From NCBI GenBank assembly GCA_018369015.1, contig JAGZDD010000203.1, forward strand, positions 1 to 6,430: a stretch of DNA of 6,430 nt. The letters run 5' to 3'. Source of the DNA: Clostridiales bacterium (GTDB lineage Bacteria; Bacillota; Clostridia; Lachnospirales; Lachnospiraceae). Made by a program: the position numbers and the translations under genes. Shown here in pieces: positions 1 to 5,414 of this stretch (positions within the stretch are counted from its first letter, which is position 1; each line of letters begins with the position of its first letter). The notes beneath the pieces were generated by a model. The model saw only the letters and a program-made list of their open reading frames with translations. It ran no database searches and was not told the origin of the DNA.

Positions 1-24
1 GGGTGCCAGGTTATGAGCAAAGAC

Positions 25-75
25 AGCCGCGTCATTCGTAAAGCGCGTTAGCGCGGCTTTACGAATGACGCGGCT
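25..75. repeat. Perfect 20-bp inverted repeat (long hairpin)
   Basis: Positions 25-44 (starting AGCCGCGTCATTCG) are the exact reverse complement of 56-75, so the segment can fold into a 20-bp stem without mismatch. The centre (45-55) can add a GCG/CGC pairing with one bulged G, leaving a TTAG loop. A run of six T lies at 87-92, eleven bases past the stem, which is too far for a textbook intrinsic terminator. The right arm runs straight into CTGAACTGTTA (74-84), a member of the short repeat family seen elsewhere in the window. It may be a terminator for a gene to the left or a dispersed REP/MITE-like palindrome. The structure is certain and its role is not. Confidence 0.85.
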
Positions 76-94
76 GAACTGTTACATTTTTTAT

Positions 95-619
95 ATGGCT
101 GCCTTGGCGGTCAAGGTATATATCTTGAAAAAAACAGATGATCTATGCTATGATAATGAAAGCTTTATGCCCTATGATTTATATTTGGAACTGAGTGATG
201 ATAATGAATGATATTGATACTCGAATAAATAATCTTAATAATTTTTATCACTGGTGTGCTTCCCGGGTGCTGTCTTTAGATCGCAAATACGCCAAAGAAA
301 TTTTAAATAGCATTGGCGTGCCACAGGCAGTTGCCGACCGGGATCGGGCGAATATTTCACTGTTTTATCACTGCGTTTCATTGACAGATGTTTTTGGAGT
401 AAGGCAGCAGGGGGAGGATGTTTTCTAAAAGCCTGGATTCGCAGCAGTGAAGGATTTATATTTTTCAGGGAGAAAATCCGATTACCTATTATGGTATGAA
501 TATGTTAGATTATCTTACAGGAAATACAGATCGCCATCGTGAAAATCGGGGATTTCTTGCAGGAAGCACAAATGTTTCAAAGGCGCCTGGCATTACTGAA
601 AGAAGAAGATAAGCATTAA
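95..619 (+). pseudogene. Decayed HipA/CtkA-like kinase-fold gene remnant
   Basis: Fragments of one apparent protein are spread over all three forward frames. Frame A, from ATG 95 to TGA 209-211, ends in a segment containing SFMPYDLYLELSDDNE. Frame B, from GTG 195 to TAA 426-428 (77 residues), contains NNFYHWCASRVLSLDRKYAK and then SLTDVFGVRQQGEDVF. Frame C, 451-612, contains MNMLDYLTGNTDRHRENRGF. Frame A resumes around 545-619 with an amphipathic tail ending QMFQRRLALLKEEDKH before a stop. The N-x-D-R-H-x-x-N-x-G-F pattern matches the conserved catalytic-loop region of HipA C-terminal-like kinases (HipA, CtkA). In the family as I know it the position before GF is usually Trp; here it is Arg (CGG), one transition from TGG. 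Well over 100 residues seem to be missing between the SLTD block and the DRH block. The 77-residue ORF could be called a hypothetical protein, but it has no clear ribosome binding site. The family call is from memory of motifs, not a search. Confidence 0.6.
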
Positions 620-672
620 CGCAGCCAGTGCGTAAAGTTTAGTTATGCGGAAGTGCTTGTTACGCCAATGTG

Positions 673-702
673 TAACTATTCAGACGTACGGCTGAATAGT
701 TA
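673..702. repeat. 11-bp inverted repeat upstream of pyrC
   Basis: TAACTATTCAG at 673-683 is perfectly complementary to CTGAATAGTTA at 692-702, separated by eight bases that themselves contain the palindrome CGTACG (685-690). No T-run follows, so it does not look like a standard intrinsic terminator. It lies about 32 bp upstream of the predicted pyrC -35 box. It could be a mobile short repeat, a processing hairpin, or an operator. The right arm is identical to a sequence found after pyrD (3882-3892). Confidence 0.75.
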
Positions 703-733
703 TATCAATGTCCATAGAAGCTGCGGTTTTGGT

Positions 734-762
734 TTGCTATGAGCGTTAGAGTATGGTAAAAT
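734..762 (+). promoter_or_regulatory. Predicted promoter of the pyrC-pyrK-pyrD operon
   Basis: TTGCTA (734-739) and TAAAAT (757-762) are separated by 17 bp, and the -10 is preceded by TGG, giving an extended TGn -10 for the housekeeping sigma factor. Transcription would begin near 769, leaving a leader of about 60 nt before the chosen pyrC ATG. That leader is too short for the long attenuator leaders that PyrR controls in some Firmicutes, and I see no terminator/antiterminator pair in it. Confidence 0.5.
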
Positions 763-831
763 AAAAATGATTATTGATCAACGGATATGCCGGTTTGCGG
801 CAACATGATGATAAATGAAAGGGGCCTTGAA

Positions 832-2109
832 ATGAGTCTGCTAATTAAAGGAGGCCGGTTGATTGATCCGGCGACAAAGCGTGATGGACAGTTTGATATT
901 TTAGTGAAGAATGGGAAAATATGTCAGGTAGATACAGATATTGATGCCTCAAATGCAGATGAGGTTTTAAATGCGGCTGGCTGCTATGTCGTTCCCGGCC
1001 TGATTGACCTGCATGTCCATTTAAGAGAACCTGGTTTTGAATATAAGGAAACCGTAAAGACGGGAGCTATGGCAGCTGCCCGGGGCGGATATACATCGAT
1101 TTGCCCTATGCCGAATACAAAACCGGCGATTGACAGTCCAGAAATGGTATTGTGGCTGAAAGATAAGGCGAAGAATGAAGCTGTTGTGAATATCTGGCCC
1201 ATTGGAGCTGTTACTAAGGGGCAGCTTGGCAAGGAAATGGCGGATATTTCCGGGATGGCCCGTGCCGGCGCCGTTGCTATCAGTGAGGATGGTAAGAGCG
1301 TTATGGACACGAAAATATATAAAGAGGCTATGAAGGAGGCAAAGAAAGCCGGACTGACCGTCATGGCCCATTGTGAGGATAAAGCTTTGGCTGGCCAGGG
1401 CGCTTTAAATGACGGCCCCGCAGCACGAAAGATTGGCGTTGAGGGGATTGGCAATGATGTGGAGGATATTATTGCCGCCAGGGATATTATTTTGGCAAAG
1501 ACTACGGGGTGCCGCCTTCATTTATGCCATTGCTCCACGAAAGACAGTGTAAAAATGGTTCAGGAGGCAAAAGAGGACGGCGTTTTTGTGACAGCAGAGG
1601 TTTGCCCCCATCATTTTGTATTGACCGAGGATGATATTCCGGGAGATGACGCAAATTATAAGATGAACCCTCCATTAAGGGCAAAGGCGGACAAGGAAGC
1701 GTTAATTGAAGGCTTAAGCGAAGGTATTATGGACGCAATTTCTACGGACCATGCCCCTCACAGCGCTGAGGAAAAAGCGAGAGGAATTGCAAAAGCTCCC
1801 TTTGGTATTGTTGGAAGCGAAACCGTACTCCCGCTGACGATGACCTATCTTGTACATACAGGGAAGCTTACTCCTTATGAAATGGTGGAACGCATGAGCT
1901 ATGTGCCCGCACAGATTATTGGAATTGACCGGGGAAGCTTACAGGAGGGCAAGATTGCAGATATAACAATCATTGACCCTGACGCCTGCTATACGATTCA
2001 TGCCGGAGATTTTGCTTCAAAAGGAAAGAATACGCCTTTTGAAGGCTTCAAAGTGCAGGGAAAGGTTGTTAAAACCATTGTCGGCGGAGAAATCGTCTAC
2101 AGTGCATAA
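832..2109 (+). CDS. pyrC: Dihydroorotase (class I, PyrC)
   Basis: This cytoplasmic zinc amidohydrolase cyclises N-carbamoyl-L-aspartate to L-dihydroorotate, the third step of de novo pyrimidine synthesis. From ATG 832 the protein has 425 residues, the usual length of Bacillus-type PyrC. The metal-binding motif DLHVHLR gives His61 and His63, with Arg65 for substrate. SEDGK supplies Asp153, the position that bridges the metals in the Bacillus-type enzymes. His180 (AHCED), His233 (LCHCST) and Asp306 (STDHAPH) complete the site, and MNPPLR (278-283) is the substrate-contact segment. The N-terminal VKNGKI and C-terminal GKIADITIID stretches form the small beta-sandwich domain typical of amidohydrolases. 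I chose ATG 832 because AAAGGGG (818-824) lies seven bases upstream and MSLLIKGGRLIDP is the normal start. An in-frame ATG at 787 would add 15 unconserved residues and has no good ribosome binding site. It is the first gene of the operon; pyrK follows after 88 bp. Confidence 0.96.
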   Translation: MSLLIKGGRLIDPATKRDGQFDILVKNGKICQVDTDIDASNADEVLNAAGCYVVPGLIDLHVHLREPGFEYKETVKTGAMAAARGGYTSICPMPNTKPAIDSPEMVLWLKDKAKNEAVVNIWPIGAVTKGQLGKEMADISGMARAGAVAISEDGKSVMDTKIYKEAMKEAKKAGLTVMAHCEDKALAGQGALNDGPAARKIGVEGIGNDVEDIIAARDIILAKTTGCRLHLCHCSTKDSVKMVQEAKEDGVFVTAEVCPHHFVLTEDDIPGDDANYKMNPPLRAKADKEALIEGLSEGIMDAISTDHAPHSAEEKARGIAKAPFGIVGSETVLPLTMTYLVHTGKLTPYEMVERMSYVPAQIIGIDRGSLQEGKIADITIIDPDACYTIHAGDFASKGKNTPFEGFKVQGKVVKTIVGGEIVYSA

Positions 2110-2197
2110 ATTGTCGGCGGGCAGAGTGCAGAGGCCTTTGCGAAGCTTTTTGGCGCCTGTCCCCTGACGGGAATAAGAGTGAATTGGAGAGAAGAAA

Positions 2198-2968
2198 ATG
2201 AGTGCGAAAAAAATTACCGTGACGGTAAATTATCAAAAAAAGCTGGCTGACGGCGTTTACAGTATGTGGCTGGCCGTAGGGCCTATGGCGGATGAGGCAA
2301 AGCCGGGCCAGTTTATTTCTATTTATAGTAATGACAGCTCCAGGCTTTTGCCGCGGCCAATCAGTATTTGCGAGGTTGACCGGGAGTTCCGCAGTATCCG
2401 CGTGGTTTACCGGATTGCGGGTGAAGGAACAAAGGAATTTTCAAAGCTTAAGGCCGGACAGAGGGTAAGCATTATGGGGCCCTTGGGCAACGGCTATACG
2501 CTAAAGCCCTCTGGCCGTGCCCTTCTTATTGCCGGCGGTATCGGGATTCCTCCGATGCTTGAGCTGGCTAAAAGCCTGGAATGTGAAAAGACGATCGTGC
2601 TTGGTTATAGAGATGACCAGACATTTCTTGCCTCAGAGCTGGAAGAGTACGGCCCGGTGTATATTGCCACGGAGGATGGCAGCATAGGAACAAAAGGCAA
2701 TGTGATGGATGCGATTAGCAAATACCAGCTATCGGGCGATGTGATTTATACATGCGGCCCTACGCCTATGCTTCGCGCTGTCAAGGCTTTTGCTGTAGAT
2801 AAAAATATTGAATGTCAGGTTTCCCTGGAGGAAAAAATGGCCTGCGGTATCGGCGCCTGCCTGGCTTGTGTATGTAGATCAAAGGATGTGGATGAACATA
2901 CGCATGTCCATAATAAACGTATATGCAAGGATGGCCCTGTATTTAATGCTCTGGAGGTGGAATTATAA
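2198..2968 (+). CDS. pyrK: Dihydroorotate dehydrogenase B, electron-transfer subunit (PyrK)
   Basis: PyrK is the FAD and [2Fe-2S] subunit of the class 1B dihydroorotate dehydrogenase; it passes electrons from PyrD's FMN to NAD+. The 256-residue protein has the ferredoxin-reductase layout. The FAD-binding domain carries RPISI at 53-57 and GPLGNGY at 94-100. The nucleotide-binding domain opens with GGIGIPPM (113-120) and includes the YTCGPTPML segment (184-192). The C-terminal iron-sulfur loop has Cys216, Cys221, Cys224 and Cys243 in the arrangement EEKMACGIGACLAC...RICKDGPVF. All four expected cluster ligands are present, so the subunit should be functional. GGAGAG (2186-2191) sits six bases before ATG 2198. 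Its stop overlaps the pyrD start by one base (TAATG), implying translational coupling of the two subunits, which work as an alpha2-beta2 complex in studied homologues. Confidence 0.96.
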   Translation: MSAKKITVTVNYQKKLADGVYSMWLAVGPMADEAKPGQFISIYSNDSSRLLPRPISICEVDREFRSIRVVYRIAGEGTKEFSKLKAGQRVSIMGPLGNGYTLKPSGRALLIAGGIGIPPMLELAKSLECEKTIVLGYRDDQTFLASELEEYGPVYIATEDGSIGTKGNVMDAISKYQLSGDVIYTCGPTPMLRAVKAFAVDKNIECQVSLEEKMACGIGACLACVCRSKDVDEHTHVHNKRICKDGPVFNALEVEL

Positions 2969-3870
2969 TGAATACAAAAGTAAATATTGCCGGAGTAGAA
3001 TTTAAAAATCCTGTGACTGTAGCTTCCGGAACCTTTGGCTCCGGGGCTGAATACGGGGAGCTTGTAGATCTTAACCGCCTGGGGGCGGTTGTGACTAAGG
3101 GTGTGGCTAATGTGCCGTGGCCGGGGAATCCTACGCCGCGTATTGCAGAAACATGCAGCGGTATGCTCAATGCCATTGGCCTGCAAAATCCAGGCGTGGA
3201 CGTTTTTATTGAACGGGATATTCCTTTTTTGAAACAGTTTGATACGAAAATTATTGTCAATGTGTGCGGAAAAACAACGGCAGATTATGTGGAAACTGTA
3301 GAGCGTCTCGGGGAAACTGATGTAGATATGCTTGAAATTAATATTTCCTGCCCGAATGTGAAGGAGGGAGGTATCGCCTTTGGACAAAATCCCAAGTCGG
3401 TGGAGGATATTACAAAGGCGGTTAAGGAAAAGGCGAAACAGCCGATTATTATGAAGCTTAGCCCAAATGTGACCGATATTACGGAAACTGCTAAGGCTGC
3501 GCAGGCCGGTGGGGCGGATGCGCTATCATTGATTAATACATTAACTGGAATGAAGATTGATATTGAGCGCCGGACCTTTGCCCTGGCGAACAGAACCGGA
3601 GGGCTGTCCGGGCCGGGGATTAAACCGATTGCTGTGAGAATGGTTTACCAGGTAGCTAACGCTGTGAAGCTCCCGATTATAGGAATGGGCGGCATACGGA
3701 CGGCGGAAGATGCCATTGAGTTTATTTTGGCCGGCGCGACTATGGTTGCGGTAGGCACGGCGAATTTCTTTAATCCATATGCGACAGTAGAAATTGTGGA
3801 CGGCATAAAGGACTATATGGAGCGTCACTGTATTGACGATATTCATACATTAATTGGCGCTGTCAAGTAA
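2968..3870 (+). CDS. pyrD: Dihydroorotate dehydrogenase B, catalytic subunit (PyrD, class 1B)
   Basis: PyrD is a cytosolic FMN enzyme with a TIM-barrel fold that oxidises dihydroorotate to orotate, the fourth step of pyrimidine synthesis. The protein has 300 residues, close to the usual class 1B length. Visible active-site elements are VTKGV with Lys44, the substrate loop MLNAIGLQNPG (66-76), NISCPN with the catalytic-base Cys128 that marks class 1 enzymes (class 2 uses Ser), and MKLSPN with Lys163. The FMN phosphate site is formed by GMGGI (239-243) and VGTANF (262-267). The adjoining pyrK confirms the NAD-linked 1B type, as opposed to the fumarate-linked 1A type. The ribosome binding site GGAGGTGG (2953-2960) lies inside the end of pyrK. 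This is the last gene of the operon here: neither pyrE nor pyrF follows, and the next gene is on the other strand. Confidence 0.97.
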   Translation: MNTKVNIAGVEFKNPVTVASGTFGSGAEYGELVDLNRLGAVVTKGVANVPWPGNPTPRIAETCSGMLNAIGLQNPGVDVFIERDIPFLKQFDTKIIVNVCGKTTADYVETVERLGETDVDMLEINISCPNVKEGGIAFGQNPKSVEDITKAVKEKAKQPIIMKLSPNVTDITETAKAAQAGGADALSLINTLTGMKIDIERRTFALANRTGGLSGPGIKPIAVRMVYQVANAVKLPIIGMGGIRTAEDAIEFILAGATMVAVGTANFFNPYATVEIVDGIKDYMERHCIDDIHTLIGAVK

Positions 3871-3881
3871 AAATGGTATGA

Positions 3882-3916
3882 CTGAATAGTTACCTATTTA
3901 GATGAACGAACTGTTA
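3882..3916 (+). repeat. Two short direct repeats of the CTGAA-xx-GTTA type
   Basis: CTGAATAGTTA (3882-3892) is identical to 692-702 upstream of pyrC, and CGAACTGTTA (3907-3916) matches CTGAACTGTTA at 74-84 except at its edge. The two copies here lie in the same orientation, 25 bp apart, between the pyrD stop and the terminator hairpin. Function is unknown; they may be fragments of a dispersed intergenic repeat. Confidence 0.5.
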
Positions 3917-3926
3917 TGAAACATAT

Positions 3927-3986
3927 GCTGCGGCAGGGAGCCTCTGCATCTTACGGGAAGGTGCAGGAACGTTTCCCTGCCGCAGC
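3927..3986. terminator. Two-tier hairpin, likely bidirectional terminator
   Basis: GCTGCGGCAGGGA (3927-3939) pairs perfectly with TCCCTGCCGCAGC (3974-3986). Inside it, CTGCATCTT (3944-3952) pairs with AAGGTGCAG (3958-3966) with one G-U, around an ACGGG loop. It sits between the convergent pyrD (ending 3870) and DUF1847 (ending 3993) genes, where a shared terminator is expected. The downstream U-tract is poor on both strands: on the forward side only a loosely T-rich stretch follows. Termination is therefore inferred from position and stem strength. Confidence 0.7.
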
Positions 3987-3992
3987 GTGCGT

Positions 3993-4637
3993 TTATTTCT
4001 GAGGGCGTTCACCTTCAAGAAGCTTTGCGTAATAGCCATTAGCCTGGTACAGCGCCGCTGCCGGATTATGGCCAAGCACCCGGTCTTTGGCGATGAGCGT
4101 TGTTGTCAGTGCCTCGGCGTGCCTGTAAAATAGGCTGTCGTGGCCAACGCACAGCCCAATAACTACGTTGAGCTGGGTGTGATGGTGATTGAGCAGCTTT
4201 GCCTGGAGAATGGGGTTACACATATTGACACCGACATTTTCACATTCCTTTGGGATTCCGACAGAAACTTTGGGAACCGCTCCTGCCTTGCAGCCGACTC
4301 CGAAAACTTCAAAACCATGAGCGCGGAATATTTTTGCGGCTGTTCGGGCCTCGGAAAGAAGTCCGACACAGGTCGCAATGCCGATTTTTTTGAAACCAAG
4401 TTTTTTGGCAAATTCCATGATTTCTTCAATCCGTGTCATTTTGCAATAGTTTTCAGATTCCACCTGGGCTGCCGCAACTGCTATTTTTGTGTCTTCCCCC
4501 TTGTAAGAGGCCATCGCTTCTGAAAGAACCTGATCATCCATGTGAGTGGTCATACAAAAATCATTATAGCTGCGGTCCATTTTATTACAGTTTGCGTAAC
4601 CACAGTCAATACAGCTTTTTTCTTCAATATTTTCCAT
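3993..4637 (-). CDS. DUF1847 family cysteine-rich putative metal-binding protein
   Basis: This 214-residue soluble protein of unknown function is typical of anaerobes. I recognise the DUF1847 family from the N-terminal CIDCGYANCN, in which Cys9, Cys12 and Cys17 form a CxxCxxxxC knuckle followed by Cys28. Further cysteines are at 65, 90 (IATCVGL), 116 (GVGCKAG), 132, 140 (NMCNP) and 163 (GLCVGHD), ten in all, plus a His-rich HHH at 151-153 and HD at 166-167. The count and spacing suggest bound zinc or iron, possibly an iron-sulfur cluster, and the middle of the protein (GFKKIGIATC, FEVFGVGCKAG) looks like an alternating beta/alpha fold. No signal peptide or membrane segment is visible. AAAGGAGAG (4655-4647 on this strand) lies nine bases before ATG 4637. 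It follows dtd after a 64-bp gap in the same direction, so the two are probably co-transcribed. The biochemical role cannot be stated. Confidence 0.8.
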   Translation of the reverse strand: MENIEEKSCIDCGYANCNKMDRSYNDFCMTTHMDDQVLSEAMASYKGEDTKIAVAAAQVESENYCKMTRIEEIMEFAKKLGFKKIGIATCVGLLSEARTAAKIFRAHGFEVFGVGCKAGAVPKVSVGIPKECENVGVNMCNPILQAKLLNHHHTQLNVVIGLCVGHDSLFYRHAEALTTTLIAKDRVLGHNPAAALYQANGYYAKLLEGERPQK

Positions 4638-4663
4638 ACAGCTTTTCTCTCCTTTATTTTTAA

Positions 4664-4694
4664 AGGCAATGAGCCTAAGTCAAGCGTACTTGAC
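4664..4694 (-). other. Two small hairpins in the dtd-DUF1847 spacer
   Basis: GTCAAG/CTTGAC arms (4679-4694, 4-base loop) and AGGC/GCCT arms (4664-4676, 5-base loop) sit in tandem between the dtd stop and the DUF1847 ribosome binding site. On the reverse strand the second is followed by an A/T-rich stretch. They could attenuate or process the transcript so that DUF1847 is made at a different level from dtd, or the first could be a small operator. Both stems are short and may be chance. Confidence 0.3.
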
Positions 4695-4701
4695 CTGGAG
4701 A

Positions 4702-5148
4702 CTACCGGTCATGGCTGTCGATAATGATTGTTACCGGGCCGTCGTTAACAAGCGATACCTCCATGTGGGCGCCAAATTGTCCGTGTTCGACATGAAATCC
4801 CATATTTTTACAGCGCTCTATAAAGCACTCATAAAGAGCTTCGGACATTTCCGGAGGGCCGGCCTTAGTAAAGCTGGGCCGGTTCCCTTTGCGTGTACTT
4901 GCCATGAGTGTAAATTGTGATACAATGAGAAGACTGCCATGAATATCGGAAAGGGATAAATTCATTTTGTCCTGTTCATCGGTAAATACCCGAAGCCCAG
5001 TCACCTTTTTGACAATATAATCTAAATCTTCATCATTGTCCTCACGGTCAACACCGAGTAAAACCATAAAGCCCTGTCCGATCTGCCCGATGGTTTCTCC
5101 GCTGACGCGGACACTGGCCTCAGATACTCTTTGAACAACTGCTTTCAT
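4702..5148 (-). CDS. dtd: D-aminoacyl-tRNA deacylase (Dtd)
   Basis: This enzyme hydrolyses D-amino acids, classically D-tyrosine, from mischarged tRNAs and so protects translation. It is a cytoplasmic homodimer that also acts on Gly-tRNA(Ala) in known members. The protein is 148 residues, the standard family length, and starts MKAVVQRVSEASVRV as most homologues do. The two signature motifs that build the active site across the dimer are present: SQFTL at 77-81 and the cross-subunit Gly-cisPro motif GPVT at 137-140 (preceded by ND). KGNRPSF (87-93) is another conserved segment. A perfect AGGAGG (5160-5155 on this strand) stands six bases before ATG 5148, so the start is secure. It is the first gene of a reverse-strand pair with the DUF1847 gene and diverges from the comM-like gene. 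Confidence 0.96.
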   Translation of the reverse strand: MKAVVQRVSEASVRVSGETIGQIGQGFMVLLGVDREDNDEDLDYIVKKVTGLRVFTDEQDKMNLSLSDIHGSLLIVSQFTLMASTRKGNRPSFTKAGPPEMSEALYECFIERCKNMGFHVEHGQFGAHMEVSLVNDGPVTIIIDSHDR

Positions 5149-5222
5149 AATATTCCTCCTGATATAACGTTCATTTTGCGGCCATTAATAATCGTTCAGA
5201 TACCTTAACTGCCATGAATATT

Positions 5223-5232
5223 ATTCTAACAC
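5223..5232 (-). promoter_or_regulatory. Possible extended -10 element for dtd
   Basis: On the reverse strand, TGTTAGAAT gives a TGn-extended -10 (TAGAAT at 5228-5223) about 75 nt upstream of the dtd start. No convincing -35 is seen at the usual distance, only AT-rich DNA. The element is the best candidate in the 266-bp divergent region but remains tentative. Confidence 0.3.
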
Positions 5233-5273
5233 AAACTTTATATTTTTTTAATAAGTATTCGACATTTTTCATG

Positions 5274-5301
5274 TTGACTATTTTTCCTTAAATGGTATGA
5301 T
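5274..5301 (+). promoter_or_regulatory. Predicted promoter of the comM-like gene
   Basis: TTGACT (5274-5279) and TATGAT (5296-5301) are 16 bp apart; the -10 is extended by TGG, and AT-rich DNA upstream (5235-5270) could act as an UP element. It is the strongest housekeeping-type promoter in the window. The start of transcription would be near 5308, giving a leader of about 105 nt before ATG 5415. Confidence 0.65.
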
Positions 5302-5353
5302 TAAGCAAAAACAGACGAACGTGACCTTAGTCTTTGGCTTGGGCGGCTTTAGA

Positions 5354-5401
5354 CAGTGCGTTACATTTCAAACATGCGCTGGTCCCTGGAGAGAAAAGGG
5401 A
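5354..5401 (+). other. Two leader hairpins before the comM-like start
   Basis: CAGTGCGT (5354-5361) can pair with ATGCGCTG (5374-5381) using two G-U pairs, and TCCCT (5383-5387) can pair with AGGGA (5397-5401). The second would hide part of the ribosome binding site GGGAGG (5398-5403). This could limit translation, but the stem is only five base pairs and no ligand-binding fold is recognisable. Confidence 0.3.
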
Positions 5402-5414
5402 GGAAGTGTTTCGG

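Noticed and set aside
1..51. Short frame from the left edge ending at TAG 49-51
   Set aside because: It overlaps the left arm of the perfect palindrome and is only 16 codons; whether it is the tail of a gene cannot be judged from this window.
125..154. TTGAAA-N18-TATGAT promoter-like pair
   Set aside because: It lies inside the decayed coding remnant, in AT-rich DNA where such matches are common, and no intact gene follows.
787..831. Upstream in-frame ATG giving a 440-residue PyrC
   Set aside because: The 15 extra residues do not resemble the PyrC N-terminus and lack a ribosome binding site, while ATG 832 has AAAGGGG seven bases before it.
984..1454. 156-residue reverse-strand ORF within pyrC
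   Set aside because: It is antisense to conserved PyrC coding sequence, shows no recognisable domain and has no ribosome binding site.
2815..3387. 190-residue reverse-strand ORF across pyrK and pyrD
   Set aside because: It is an antisense shadow spanning two well-supported genes and has low-complexity, family-free composition.
4140..4523. 127-residue forward ORF opposite the DUF1847 gene
   Set aside because: The reverse strand encodes a recognisable family with a good ribosome binding site; the forward frame has neither.
3871..5300. Shared AAATGGTATGA at 3871-3881 and 5290-5300
   Set aside because: Several matching 11-mers are expected by chance in a window this size, and the second copy is explained by the comM -10 promoter element.
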